Shown one piece after another: positions 49,619-63,960 of a DNA stretch of 64,000 nucleotides. Origin of the DNA: Sinohyriopsis cumingii (Eukaryota > Mollusca > Bivalvia > Unionida > Unionidae); the NCBI GenBank assembly GCA_028554795.2, contig CM068832.1, positions 87,695,011 to 87,759,010 on the forward strand, in the 5' to 3' direction. The notes under the pieces are model-generated. The model worked only from the letters and a program-made list of their open reading frames with translations. It had not been told where the DNA came from and made no database searches. The stretch's first letter is position 1; every line of letters begins with the position of its first letter. Position numbers and translations under genes: made by a program.

Positions 49619-52341
49619 TTTACTATATCTGGTGACTGATTGGCTTATTGAAACAATTTTATTCACATTACAAAGGAGGAAAGCTTACTATTTGTGTTAC
49701 AATGAGGATGGGTAGGTGGACCTTTGTGTGAGGACTGGTGGTTAGTGACCTCTTGTATCTGCAGATAGTGTAAAGTGGTCAAAGCTTATACTTTATAATA
49801 AGATTGGGTCATGTCCACTGGTCTCTGATGTTAAGTTCTGCACCTACCAAACAAATATAAATTCCTTTCTTTTAGGTGAATTGTACATTTTGAAGTAGGA
49901 CAGGTACATACTATTTGGTACATTGACCTTTGACCTAGTTATTACATAATATGACATAATGTGATTTATCCCATATCACCTATGTGAAGTTCAATAAGTG
50001 CTGATATGAATAAGATACAACTCATAGTTGAAAGAATTCATTTTATTTCTAAAGATGATTTTGATGGTGAAGCAAAAGTATGAAAACAATAGTTCAAACA
50101 GCTCAATGGCATTTCTATACACATTCATATAAGACATAGGCTAGTACCTCATCAAATTGTTTTTCACAAGTGAGACTAAGTATATTTGTTACTTATACAG
50201 TCCCGAACTATTTCACAGATTATTGGAAAAATTAAGGTTTTCTATAGGTATAACGGTACCAATTGCGCAAGTCCAGGTGGGCGGAGCTTAAGGTGTATGG
50301 AACATTGTATTCAGAATTAAAGAACAACTCTAGCTGTGATTGGTGCATTATGTAAGAGTTGTACTTTCTGTTTGGCTTAAAAAAATGTTGAGCCTCTTGG
50401 CAACATGTGAGTTTGTGTTAATTTCTATCTAGATCATATTTTGTATTTTTTATGATTTTTTTAAAATATGGTACACATGGCTGAAAATGTGCTTGTTGTG
50501 ACTAGATAACTCTAACCACTGTCTAGTTCCAGTAGAGTTATCTCTCTTAAATGCAATGGAGTACCTGGTTATGTCATTGTCAAATTGACAATCTAGCATT
50601 GTTCTATATGGCAGTGTGTGACATGCATGCCCAGGTAGGACAGAAAGTATATTTATTTCACAGAACATTAGCATTGAGGTATATGGAGAAACAATTGGTA
50701 CCGTGATACCTAAAGGAAAGAATAGCCTCACAGTGTATCCATAGAAACGCATACATGTGGGCGGCATTTATGAACTATACCAGTCTGATGTAGGAAAACA
50801 AATGTGTGCTGAACAGTTTTGGTCAAATATTGAAAGTTCTTTAAGAATAAAATGTATGAAATCTTCAGAAAATAGCAGAGGTTGGCTTTGGATGGGGACT
50901 TTTGATAACTATAGCTATGATAGATATAGACTTGTGTTACCTGATGCCTTTATGTATGTGCTGTTACCTCCTAGATTGGAATGCATGCAACAAAATAAGT
51001 TATGGAAACATAATATAGTTGATTTTGGCCAAATATTGGCTATTTTACCTGCAAAAGATGAAAAATCATGTGTACAAAAACAGCTCTCTTGTTCTTGTAA
51101 GGCATGCCATAAACCAGGATAGAGAACACTCTAAGTACACTTGTAGAGAGATCACTTGTACCATGTGGGATGTTCTGGCATGAGTAATTTTTAGGTAATA
51201 TATTAAGGATATGGTATTCCTTCACACTTTGATTTGAATCGTCCTGCTCTAATTGTCCTTTTTTTTTTACACTTTCCTGCTTTGAAATTGTTCATGTAGT
51301 TAGTTCAGTTCTCTTGCATTCCCTTTTGTTGAAGTAGCAGTGAATACCAACAAACAAGAACAGTTTCCTTAAGTCATCATTTCCCATTGGCACTTGTATA
51401 AGCCCAATTATAATCTACTATTGACTTTCAATTAATCCTATTTCTTTCTGTCAAGCTGCTCTTGTGGAATTTCCATGTTTGGTCCAACATTACAGAATGA
51501 TAACCATTTTAGTCACACAGTGCGTATTCATTCCATTCAAATCCACACTGTTCTTGAAACTTTGCATCCCATCGCAAGAATCCAAATTGGCATGAGATGA
51601 TATCTGCATGGTTATGGAAGGCTGCACTCTACATGCCGGCATTGTAGAAAATATGAACTATGTGATATGAAAGAGCTGCGTCATCTTAGAAATTAAAATT
51701 ACATGACTCTTGAGGTCCCCACTAAATATAGGAGTCTAAATGTTAGGTTCTCACTTTATCAGTAATGTATTTTGAGATAATTTAATTGCAATGAAGTTAA
51801 TACAGGTTGTTGATGAACTCATCTATATTACATGGATACTGTATTAGAGGTTACCACACCTTATGTATATCATTCAGTTATCTCCCTTACACCAGTCATA
51901 ACATTTCAAGGAAATAAAATCTCACATTTTCAGTGACTGGTTATGAAAATAAAGAGAAGATTTGTGAAGTATTATATTAGCCCTCAATATTGATGCAAAT
52001 GTAAGTAGAAGCAATTTAATAATTTCTCACAGTAAAGTTTACAAGTTTAAAAACTGATAAGGTATGTTCTGCTTGGATCTGAGATAAGTTTATCTCTATC
52101 TTATGCTAATTATTATTAAATTCTTATGTAGAAGAAATATACTTTATATGTATCTATATTATCTAAATTATTCACCCTTTTATATTAGATGGAAATGAAC
52201 ACAACTTCACTTGAAATTTGGGTACCTGTAAGGGATGTTATAGCACAGTTGCCTTTGGGCTGTCCTTGGACCTGTTGGGCCCTGCCCCATATATTTGTCC
52301 AAGGTAAGGTCATCAAACTTTCACTTCTCATTTCTCGCATT
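49436..52341 (+). repeat. Unit 18 (2,906 bp)
   Basis: Near 49519 the usual CATTTGATGTGC is replaced by CATTAGAATCTGTGC, a 3-bp-longer local change that removes a stop. C6 tract. In its second half it groups with units 20 and 22: ACCAGTCTG near 50779, AGCAGAGG near 50875 (Lys-26 to Arg) and CAGCTCTC near 51081. Sense ORF from its ATG 50802-51122; antisense ORF 50450-50767; exon-like block 52189-52303. Confidence 0.95.
50802..51122 (+). CDS. Variant sense ORF, unit 18 type
   Basis: Carries Arg-26 and Asp-48 with the silent Leu-95 change; the same version sits in units 20 (56612-56932) and 22 (62421-62741). The frame is open upstream to 50757 because TAG has become CAG, but the first in-frame ATG stays at 50802; the only upstream start-like codon is a GTG. 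No recognised product. Confidence 0.22.
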   Translation: MCAEQFWSNIESSLRIKCMKSSENSRGWLWMGTFDNYSYDRYRLVLPDAFMYVLLPPRLECMQQNKLWKHNIVDFGQILAILPAKDEKSCVQKQLSCSCKACHKPG

Positions 52342-55246
52342 GCTGATTTTGCCTCCTTTAATTCCTTTATCATAAGCTACCTCTCCCTTTTAGATAAACA
52401 CATTCCTCCTGTTTTTAACTCCATTTGAAGTGCTATACTTAGTGTTTATATTTGGCATTTTTCTGTATTTTATTCCCCTAATTTCACCCCCCAATCCAAC
52501 ATAACCACTTATAAGCTGTGATTTACTATATCTGGTGACTGATTGGCTTATTGAAACAATTTTATTCACATTACAAAGGAGGAAAGCTTACTATTTGTGT
52601 TACAATGAGGATGGGTAGGTGGACCTTTGTGTGAGGACTGGTGGTTAGTGACCTCTTGTATCTGCAGATAGTGTAAAGTGGTCAAAGCTTATACTTTATA
52701 ATAAGATTGGGTCATGTCCACTGGTCTCTGATGTTAAGTTCTGCACCTACCAAACAAATATAAATTCCTTTCTTTTAGGTGAATTGTACATTTTGAAGTA
52801 GGACAGGTACATACTATTTGGTACATTGACCTTTGACCTAGTTATTACATAATATGACATAATGTGATTTATCCCATATCACCTATGTGAAGTTCAATAA
52901 GTGCTGATATGAATAAGATACAACTCATAGTTGAAAGAATTCATTTTATTTCTAAAGATGATTTTGATGGTGAAGCAAAAGTATGAAAACAATAGTTCAA
53001 ACAGCTCAATGACATTTCTATACACATTCACATAAGACATAGGCTAGTACCTCATCAAATTGTTTTTCACAAGTGAGACTAAGTATATTTGTTACTTATA
53101 CAGTCCCGAACTATTTCACAGATTATTGGAAAAATTAAGGTTTGCTATAGGTATAACGGTACCAATTGCGCAAGTCCAGGTGGGCGGAGCTTAAGGTGTA
53201 TGGAACATTGTATTCAGAATTAAAGAACAACTCTAGCTGTGATTGGTGCATTATGTAAGAGTTGTACTTTCTGTTTGGTTAAATAAAAATGTTGAGCCTC
53301 TTGGCAACATGTGAGTTTGTGTTAATTTCTATCTAGATCATATTTTGTATTTTTTATGATTTTTTTAAAATATGGTACACATGGCTGAAAATGTGCTTGT
53401 TGTGACTAGATAACTCTAACCACTGTCTAGTTCCAGTAGAGTTATCTCTCTTAAATGCAATGGAGTACCTGGTTATGTCATTGTCAAATTGACAATCTAG
53501 CATTGTTCTATATGGCAGTGTGTGACATGCATGCCCAGGTAGGACAGAAAGTATATTTATTTCACAGAACATTAGCATTGAGGTATATGGAGAAACAATT
53601 GGTACCGTGATACCTAAAGGAAAGAATAGCCTCACAGTGTATCCATAGAAACGCATACATGTGGGCGGCATTTATGAACTATACTAGTTTGATGTAGGAA
53701 AACAAATGTGTGCTGAACAGTTTTGGTCAAATATTGAAAGTTCTTTAAGAATAAAATGTATGAAATCTTCAGAAAATAGCAAAGGTTGGCTTTGGATGGG
53801 GACTTTTGATAACTATAGCTATGATAGATATAGACTTGTGTTACCTAATGCCTTTATGTATGTGCTGTTACCTCCTAGATTGGAATGCATGCAACAAAAT
53901 AAGTTATGGAAACATAATATAGTTGATTTTGGCCAAATATTGGCTATTTTACCTGCAAAAGATGAAAAATCATGTGTACAAAAACAGCTATCTTGTTCTT
54001 GTAAGGCATGCCATAAACCAGGATAGAGAACACTCTAAGTACACTTGTAGAGAGATCACTTGTACCATGTGGGATGTTCTGGCATGAGTAATTTTTAGGT
54101 AATTTATTAAGGATATGGTATTCCTTCACACTTTGATTTGAATCGTCCTGCTGTAATTGTCCTTTTTTTTTTTACACTTTCCTGCTTTGAAATTGTTCAT
54201 GTAGTTAGTTCAGTTCTCTTGCATTCCCTTTTGTTGAAGTAGCAGTGAATACCAACAAACAAGAACAGTTTCCTTAAGTCATCATTTCCCATTGGCACTT
54301 GTATAAGCCCAATTATAATCTACTATTGACTTTCAATTAATCCTATTTCTTTCTGTCAAGCTGCTCTTGTGGAATTTCCATGTTTGGTCCAACATTACAG
54401 AATGATAACCATTTTAGTCACACAGTGCGTATTCATTCCATTCAAATCCACACTGTTCTTGAAACTTTGCATCCCATCGCAAGAATCCAAATTGGCATGA
54501 GATGATATCTGCATGGTTATGGAAGGCTGCACTCTACATGCCGGCATTGTAGAAAATATGAACTATGTGATATGAAAGAGCTGCGTCATCTTAGAAATTA
54601 AAATTACATGACTCTTGAGGTCTCCACTAAATATAGGAGTCTAAATGTTAGGTTCTCACTTTATCAGTAATGTATTTTGAGATAATTTAATTGCAATGAA
54701 GTTAATACAGGTTGTTGATGAACTCATCTATATTACATGGATACTGTATTAGAGGTTACCACACCTTATGTATATCATTCAGTTATCTCCCTTACACCAG
54801 TCATAACATTTCAAGGAAATAAAATCTCACATTTTCAGTGACTGGTTATGAAAATAAAGAGAAGATATGTGAAGTATTATATTAGCCCTCAATCTTGATG
54901 CAAATGTAAGTAGAAGCAGTTTAATAATTTCTCACAGTAAAGTTTACAAGTTTAAAAACTGATAAGGTATGTTCTGCTTGGATCTGAGATAAGTTTATCT
55001 CTATCTTATGCTAATTATTATTAAATTCTAATGTAGAAGAAATATACTTTATATGTATCTATATTATCTAAATTATTCACCCTTTTATATTAGATGGAAA
55101 TGAACACAACTTCACTTGAAATTTGGGTACCTGTAAGGGATGTTATAGCACAGTTGCCTTTGGGCTGTCCTTGGACCTGTTGGGCCCTGCCCCATATATT
55201 TGTCCAAGGTAAGGTCATCAAACTTTCACTTCTCATTTCTCGCATT
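52342..55246 (+). repeat. Unit 19 (2,905 bp)
   Basis: C6 tract. Groups with unit 21 by TTTGAAGTG near 52424 and by GGTTAAATAAAAATG near 53278, which replaces GGCTTAAAAAAAATG and creates an AATAAA. Sense ORF 53706-54026; antisense ORF 53354-53671; exon-like block 55094-55208. Confidence 0.95.
53282..53287 (+). terminator. Extra AATAAA in unit 19
   Basis: GGTTAAATAAAAATG replaces GGCTTAAAAAAAATG here and near 59088-59102 in unit 21. The change yields an AATAAA between the promoter-like cluster and the sense ORF, found only in these two units. Confidence 0.3.
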
Positions 55247-58151
55247 GCTGATTTTGCCTCCTTTAATTCCTTTATCATAAGCTACCTCTCCCTTTTAGAT
55301 AAACACATTCCTCCTGTTTTTAACTCCATTTGATGTGCTATACTTAGTGTTTATATTTGGCATTTTTCTGTATTTTATTCCCCTAATTTCACCCCCCAAT
55401 CCAACATAACCACTTATAAGCTGTGATTTACTATATCTGGTGACTGATTGGCTTATTGAAACAATTTTATTCACATTACAAAGGAGGAAAGCTTACTATT
55501 TGTGTTACAATGAGGATGGGTAGGTGGACCTTTGTGTGAGGACTGGTGGTTAGTGACCTCTTGTATCTGCAGATAGTGTAAAGTGGTCAAAGCTTATACT
55601 TTATAATAAGATTGGGTCATGTCCACTGGTCTCTGATGTTAAGTTCTGCACCTACCAAACAAATATAAATTCCTTTCTTTTAGGTGAATTGTACATTTTG
55701 AAGTAGGACAGGTACATACTATTTGGTACATTGACCTTTGACCTAGTTATTACATAATATGACATAATGTGATTTATCCCATATCACCTATGTGAAGTTC
55801 AATAAGTGCTGATATGAATAAGATACAACTCATAGTTGAAAGAATTCATTTTATTTCTAAAGATGATTTTGATGGTGAAGCAAAAGTATGAAAACAATAG
55901 TTCAAACAGCTCAATGACATTTCTATACACATTCATATAAGACATAGGCTAGTACCTCATCAAATTGTTTTTCACAAGTGAGACTAAGTATATTTGTTAC
56001 TTATACAGTCCCGAACTATTTCACAGATTATTGGAAAAATTAAGGTTTTCTATAGGTATAACGGTATCAATTGCGCAAGTCCAGGTGGGCGGAGCTTAAG
56101 GTGTATGGAACATTGTATTCAGAATTAAAGAACAACTCTAGCTGTGATTGGTGCATTATGTAAGAGTTGTACTTTCTGTTTGGCTTAAAAAAAATGTTGA
56201 GCCTCTTGGCAACATGTGAGTTTGTGTTAATTTCTATCTAGATCATATTTTGTATTTTTTTATGATTTTTTTAAAATATGGTACACATGGCTGAAAATGT
56301 GCTTGTTGTGACTAGATAACTCTAACCACTGTCTAGTTCCAGTAGAGTTATCTCTCTTAAATGCAATGGAGTACCTGGTTATGTCATTGTCAAATTGACA
56401 ATCTAGCATTGTTCTATATGGCAGTGTGTGACATGCATGCCCAGGTAGGACAGAAAGTATATTTATTTCACAGAACATTAGCATTGAGGTATATGGAGAA
56501 ACAATTGGTACCGTGATTCCTAAAGGAAAGAATAGCCTCACAGTGTATCCATAGAAACGCATACATGTGGGCGGCATTTATGAACTATACCAGTCTGATG
56601 TAGGAAAACAAATGTGTGCTGAACAGTTTTGGTCAAATATTGAAAGTTCTTTAAGAATAAAATGTATGAAATCTTCAGAAAATAGCAGAGGTTGGCTTTG
56701 GATGGGGACTTTTGATAACTATAGCTATGATAGATATAGACTTGTGTTACCTGATGCCTTTATGTATGTGCTGTTACCTCCTAGATTGGAATGCATGCAA
56801 CAAAATAAGTTATGGAAACATAATATAGTTGATTTTGGCCAAATATTGGCTATTTTACCTGCAAAAGATGAAAAATCATGTGTACAAAAACAGCTCTCTT
56901 GTTCTTGTAAGGCATGCCATAAACCAGGATAGAGAACACTCTAAGTACACTTGTAGAGAGATCACTTGTACCATGTGGGATGTTCTGGCATGAGTAATTT
57001 TTAGGTAATATATTAAGGATATGGTATTCCTTCACACTTTGATTTGAATCGTCCTGCTCTAATTGTCCTTTTTTTTTTACACTTTCCTGCTTTGAAATTG
57101 TTCATGTAGTTAGTTCAGTTCTCTTGCATTCCCTTTTGTTGAAGTAGCAGTGAATACCAACAAACAAGAACAGTTTCCTTAAGTCATCATTTCCCATTGG
57201 CACTTGTATAAGCCCAATTATAATCTACTATTGACTTTCAATTAATCCTATTTCTTTCTGTCAAGCTGCTCTTGTGGAATTTCCATGTTTGGTCCAACAT
57301 TACAGAATGATAACCATTTTAGTCACACAGTGCGTATTCATTCCATTCAAATCCACACTGTTCTTGAAACTTTGCATCCCATCGCAAGAATCCAAATTGG
57401 CATGAGATGATATCTGCATGGTTATGGAAGGCTGCACTCTACATGCCGGCATTGTAGAAAATATGAACTATGTGATATGAAAGAGCTGCGTCATCTTAGA
57501 AATTAAAATTACATGACTCTTGAGGTCTCCACTAAATATAGGAGTCTAAATGTTAGGTTCTCACTTTATCAGTAATGTATTTTGAGATAATTTAATTGCA
57601 ATGAAGTTAATACAGGTTGTTGATGAACTCATCTATATTACATGGATACTGTATTAGAGGTTACCACACCTTATGTATATCATTCAGTTATCTCCCTTAC
57701 ACCAGTCATAACATTTCAAGGAAATAAAATCTCACATTTTCAGTGACTGGTTATGAAAATAAAGAGAAGATTTGTGAAGTATTATATTAGCCCTCAATAT
57801 TGATGCAAATGTAAGTAGAAGCAATTTAATAATTTCTCACAGTAAAGTTTACAGGTTTAAAAACTGATAAGGTATGTTCTGCTTGGATCTGAGATAAGTT
57901 TATCTCTATCTTATGCTAATTATTATTAAATTCTTATGTAGAAGAAATATACTTTATATGTATCTATATTATCTAAATTATTCACCCTTTTATATTAGAT
58001 GGAAATGAACACAACTTCACTTGAAATTTGGGTACCTGTAAGGGATGTTATAGCACAGTTGCCTTTGGGCTGTCCTTGGACCTGTTGGGCCCTGCCCCAT
58101 ATATTTGTCCAAGGTAAGGTCATCAAACTTTCACTTCTCATTTCTCGCATT
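55247..58151 (+). repeat. Unit 20 (2,905 bp)
   Basis: C6 tract. Groups with unit 22 through GGTATCAATTG near 56065 (a change in the left inverted-repeat arm), one extra T near 56260, ACCAGTCTG, AGCAGAGG and CAGCTCTC. A private GTGATTCC near 56514 alters the right arm too. Sense ORF from its ATG 56612-56932; antisense ORF 56260-56577; exon-like block 57999-58113. Confidence 0.95.
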
Positions 58152-61056
58152 GCTGATTTTGCCTCCTTTAATTCCTTTATCATAAGCTACCTCTCCCTTT
58201 TAGATAAACACATTCCTCCTGTTTTTAACTCCATTTGAAGTGCTATACTTAGTGTTTATATTTGGCATTTTTCTGTATTTTATTCCCCTAATTTCACCCC
58301 CCAATCCAACATAACCACTTATAAGCTGTGATTTACTATATCTGGTGACTGATTGGCTTATTGAAACAATTTTATTCACATTACAAAGGAGGAAAGCTTA
58401 CTATTTGTGTTACAATGAGGATGGGTAGGTGGACCTTTGTGTGAGGACTGGTGGTTAGTGACCTCTTGTATCTGCAGATAGTGTAAAGTGGTCAAAGCTT
58501 ATACTTTATAATAAGATTGGGTCATGTCCACTGGTCTCTGATGTTAAGTTCTGCACCTACCAAACAAATATAAATTCCTTTCTTTTAGGTGAATTGTACA
58601 TTTTGAAGTAGGACAGGTACATACTATTTGGTACATTGACCTTTGACCTAGTTATTACATAATATGACATAATGTGATTTATCCCATATCACCTATGTGA
58701 AGTTCAATAAGTGCTGATATGAATAAGATACAACTCATAGTTGAAAGAATTCATTTTATTTCTAAAGATGATTTTGATGGTGAAGCAAAAGTATGAAAAC
58801 AATAGTTCAAACAGCTCAATGACATTTCTATACACATTCACATAAGACATAGGCTAGTACCTCATCAAATTGTTTTTCACAAGTGAGACTAAGTATATTT
58901 GTTACTTATACAGTCCCGAACTATTTCACAGATTATTGGAAAAATTAAGGTTTGCTATAGGTATAACGGTACCAATTGCGCAAGTCCAGGTGGGCGGAGC
59001 TTAAGGTGTATGGAACATTGTATTCAGAATTAAAGAACAACTCTAGCTGTGATTGGTGCATTATGTAAGAGTTGTACTTTCTGTTTGGTTAAATAAAAAT
59101 GTTGAGCCTCTTGGCAACATGTGAGTTTGTGTTAATTTCTATCTAGATCATATTTTGTATTTTTTATGATTTTTTTAAAATATGGTACACATGGCTGAAA
59201 ATGTGCTTGTTGTGACTAGATAACTCTAACCACTGTCTAGTTCCAGTAGAGTTATCTCTCTTAAATGCAATGGAGTACCTGGTTATGTCATTGTCAAATT
59301 GACAATCTAGCATTGTTCTATATGGCAGTGTGTGACATGCATGCCCAGGTAGGACAGAAAGTATATTTATTTCACAGAACATTAGCATTGAGGTATATGG
59401 AGAAACAATTGGTACCGTGATACCTAAAGGAAAGAATAGCCTCACAGTGTATCCATAGAAACGCATACATGTGGGCGGCATTTATGAACTATACTAGTTT
59501 GATGTAGGAAAACAAATGTGTGCTGAACAGTTTTGGTCAAATATTGAAAGTTCTTTAAGAATAAAATGTATGAAATCTTCAGAAAATAGCAAAGGTTGGC
59601 TTTGGATGGGGACTTTTGATAACTATAGCTATGATAGATATAGACTTGTGTTACCTAATGCCTTTATGTATGTGCTGTTACCTCCTAGATTGGAATGCAT
59701 GCAACAAAATAAGTTATGGAAACATAATATAGTTGATTTTGGCCAAATATTGGCTATTTTACCTGCAAAAGATGAAAAATCATGTGTACAAAAACAGCTA
59801 TCTTGTTCTTGTAAGGCATGCCATAAACCAGGATAGAGAACACTCTAAGTACACTTGTAGAGAGATCACTTGTACCATGTGGGATGTTCTGGCATGAGTA
59901 ATTTTTAGGTAATTTATTAAGGATATGGTATTCCTTCACACTTTGATTTGAATCGTCCTGCTGTAATTGTCCTTTTTTTTTTTACACTTTCCTGCTTTGA
60001 AATTGTTCATGTAGTTAGTTCAGTTCTCTTGCATTCCCTTTTGTTGAAGTAGCAGTGAATACCAACAAACAAGAACAGTTTCCTTAAGTCATCATTTCCC
60101 ATTGGCACTTGTATAAGCCCAATTATAATCTACTATTGACTTTCAATTAATCCTATTTCTTTCTGTCAAGCTGCTCTTGTGGAATTTCCATGTTTGGTCC
60201 AACATTACAGAATGATAACCATTTTAGTCACACAGTGCGTATTCATTCCATTCAAATCCACACTGTTCTTGAAACTTTGCATCCCATCGCAAGAATCCAA
60301 ATTGGCATGAGATGATATCTGCATGGTTATGGAAGGCTGCACTCTACATGCCGGCATTGTAGAAAATATGAACTATGTGATATGAAAGAGCTGCGTCATC
60401 TTAGAAATTAAAATTACATGACTCTTGAGGTCTCCACTAAATATAGGAGTCTAAATGTTAGGTTCTCACTTTATCAGTAATGTATTTTGAGATAATTTAA
60501 TTGCAATGAAGTTAATACAGGTTGTTGATGAACTCATCTATATTACATGGATACTGTATTAGAGGTTACCACACCTTATGTATATCATTCAGTTATCTCC
60601 CTTACACCAGTCATAACATTTCAAGGAAATAAAATCTCACATTTTCAGTGACTGGTTATGAAAATAAAGAGAAGATATGTGAAGTATTATATTAGCCCTC
60701 AATCTTGATGCAAATGTAAGTAGAAGCAGTTTAATAATTTCTCACAGTAAAGTTTACAAGTTTAAAAACTGATAAGGTATGTTCTGCTTGGATCTGAGAT
60801 AAGTTTATCTCTATCTTATGCTAATTATTATTAAATTCTAATGTAGAAGAAATATACTTTATATGTATCTATATTATCTAAATTATTCACCCTTTTATAT
60901 TAGATGGAAATGAACACAACTTCACTTGAAATTTGGGTACCTGTAAGGGATGTTATAGCACAGTTGCCTTTGGGCTGTCCTTGGACCTGTTGGGCCCTGC
61001 CCCATATATTTGTCCAAGGTAAGGTCATCAAACTTTCACTTCTCATTTCTCGCATT
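58152..61056 (+). repeat. Unit 21 (2,905 bp)
   Basis: Matches unit 19 at every marker checked, including TTTGAAGTG near 58234 and GGTTAAATAAAAATG near 59088. This is a second copy of the 19-type unit exactly two units (5,810 bp) downstream. Sense ORF 59516-59836; antisense ORF 59164-59481; exon-like block 60904-61018. Confidence 0.95.
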
Positions 61057-63960
61057 GCTGATTTTGCCTCCTTTAATTCCTTTATCATAAGCTACCTCTC
61101 CCTTTTAGATAAACACATTCCTCCTGTTTTTAACTCCATTTGATGTGCTATACTTAGTGTTTATATTTGGCATTTTTCTGTATTTTATTCCCCTAATTTC
61201 ACCCCCCAATCCAACATAACCACTTATAAGCTGTGATTTACTATATCTGGTGACTGATTGGCTTATTGAAACAATTTTATTCACATTACAAAGGAGGAAA
61301 GCTTACTATTTGTGTTACAATGAGGATGGGTAGGTGGACCTTTGTGTGAGGACTGGTGGTTAGTGACCTCTTGTATCTGCAGATAGTGTAAAGTGGTCAA
61401 AGCTTATACTTTATAATAAGATTGGGTCATGTCCACTGGTCTCTGATGTTAAGTTCTGCACCTACCAAACAAATATAAATTCCTTTCTTTTAGGTGAATT
61501 GTACATTTTGAAGTAGGACAGGTACATACTATTTGGTACATTGACCTTTGACCTAGTTATTACATAATATGACATAATGTGATTTATCCCATATCACCTA
61601 TGTGAAGTTCAATAAGTGCTGATATGAATAAGATACAACTCATAGTTGAAAGAATTCATTTTATTTCTAAAGATGATTTTGATGGTGAAGCAAAAGTATG
61701 AAAACAATAGTTCAAACAGCTCAATGACATTTCTATACACATTCATATAAGACATAGGCTAGTACCTCATCAAATTGTTTTTCACAAGTGAGACTAAGTA
61801 TATTTGTTACTTATACAGTCCCGAACTATTTCACAGATTATTGGAAAAATTAAGGTTTTCTATAGGTATAACGGTATCAATTGCGCAAGTCCAGGTGGGC
61901 GGAGCTTAAGGTGTATGGAACATTGTATTCAGAATTAAAGAACAACTCTAGCTGTGATTGGTGCATTATGTAAGAGTTGTACTTTCTGTTTGGCTTAAAA
62001 AAATGTTGAGCCTCTTGGCAACATGTGAGTTTGTGTTAATTTCTATCTAGATCATATTTTGTATTTTTTTATGATTTTTTTAAAATATGGTACACATGGC
62101 TGAAAATGTGCTTGTTGTGACTAGATAACTCTAACCACTGTCTAGTTCCAGTAGAGTTATCTCTCTTAAATGCAATGGAGTACCTGGTTATGTCATTGTC
62201 AAATTGACAATCTAGCATTGTTCTATATGGCAGTGTGTGACATGCATGCCCAGGTAGGACAGAAAGTATATTTATTTCACAGAACATTAGCATTGAGGTA
62301 TATGGAGAAACAATTGGTACCGTGATACCTAAAGGAAAGAATAGCCTCACAGTGTATCCATAGAAACGCATACATGTGGGCGGCATTTATGAACTATACC
62401 AGTCTGATGTAGGAAAACAAATGTGTGCTGAACAGTTTTGGTCAAATATTGAAAGTTCTTTAAGAATAAAATGTATGAAATCTTCAGAAAATAGCAGAGG
62501 TTGGCTTTGGATGGGGACTTTTGATAACTATAGCTATGATAGATATAGACTTGTGTTACCTGATGCCTTTATGTATGTGCTGTTACCTCCTAGATTGGAA
62601 TGCATGCAACAAAATAAGTTATGGAAACATAATATAGTTGATTTTGGCCAAATATTGGCTATTTTACCTGCAAAAGATGAAAAATCATGTGTACAAAAAC
62701 AGCTCTCTTGTTCTTGTAAGGCATGCCATAAACCAGGATAGAGAACACTCTAAGTACACTTGTAGAGAGATCACTTGTACCATGTGGGATGTTCTGGCAT
62801 GAGTAATTTTTAGGTAATTTATTAAGGATATGGTATTCCTTCAAACTTTGATTTGAATCGTCCTGCTCTAATTGTCCTTTTTTTTTTACACTTTCCTGCT
62901 TTGAAATTGTTCATGTAGTTAGTTCAGTTCTCTTGCATTCCCTTTTGTTGAAGTAGCAGTGAATACCAACAAACAAGAACAGTTTCCTTAAGTCATCATT
63001 TCCCATTGGCACTTGTATAAGCCCAATTATAATCTACTATTGACTTTCAATTAATCCTATTTCTTTCTGTCAAGCTGCTCTTGTGGAATTTCCATGTTTG
63101 GTCCAACATTACAGAATGATAACCATTTTAGTCACACAGTGCGTATTCATTCCATTCAAATCCACACTGTTCTTGAAACTTTGCATCCCATCGCAAGAAT
63201 CCAAATTGGCATGAGATGATATCTGCATGGTTATGGAAGGCTGCACTCTACATGCCGGCATTGTAGAAAATATGAACTATGTGATATGAAAGAGCTGCGT
63301 CATCTTAGAAATTAAAATTACATGACTCTTGAGGTCTCCACTAAATATAGGAGTCTAAATGTTAGGTTCTCACTTTATCAGTAATGTATTTTGAGATAAT
63401 TTAATTGCAATGAAGTTAATACAGGTTGTTGATGAACTCATCTATATTACATGGATACTGTATTAGAGGTTACCACACCTTATGTATATCATTCAGTTAT
63501 CTCCCTTACACCAGTCATAACATTTCAAGGAAATAAAATCTCACATTTTCAGTGACTGGTTATGAAAATAAAGAGAAGATTTGTGAAGTATTATATTAGC
63601 CCTCAATATTGATGCAAATGTAAGTAGAAGCAATTTAATAATTTCTCACAGTAAAGTTTACAAGTTTAAAAACTGATAAGGTATGTTCTGCTTGGATCTG
63701 AGATAAGTTTATCTCTATCTTTTGCTAATTATTATTAAATTCTTATGTAGAAGAAATATACTTTATATGTATCTATATTATCTAAATTATTCACCCTTTT
63801 ATATTAGATGGAAATGAACACAACTTCACTTGAAATTTGGGTACCTGTAAGGGATGTTATAGCACAGTTGCCTTTGGGCTGTCCTTGGACCTGTTGGGCC
63901 CTGCCCCATATATTTGTCCAAGGTAAGGTCATCAAACTTTCACTTCTCATTTCTCGCATT
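61057..63960 (+). repeat. Unit 22 (2,904 bp)
   Basis: C6 tract. Matches unit 20 in its first half (GGTATCAATTG, extra T, ACCAGTCTG, AGCAGAGG, CAGCTCTC), then shows TTTATT and CTTCAAAC near 62819-62844. A private TTTTGC lies near 63720. Sense ORF from its ATG 62421-62741; antisense ORF 62069-62386; exon-like block 63808-63922. Confidence 0.95.
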
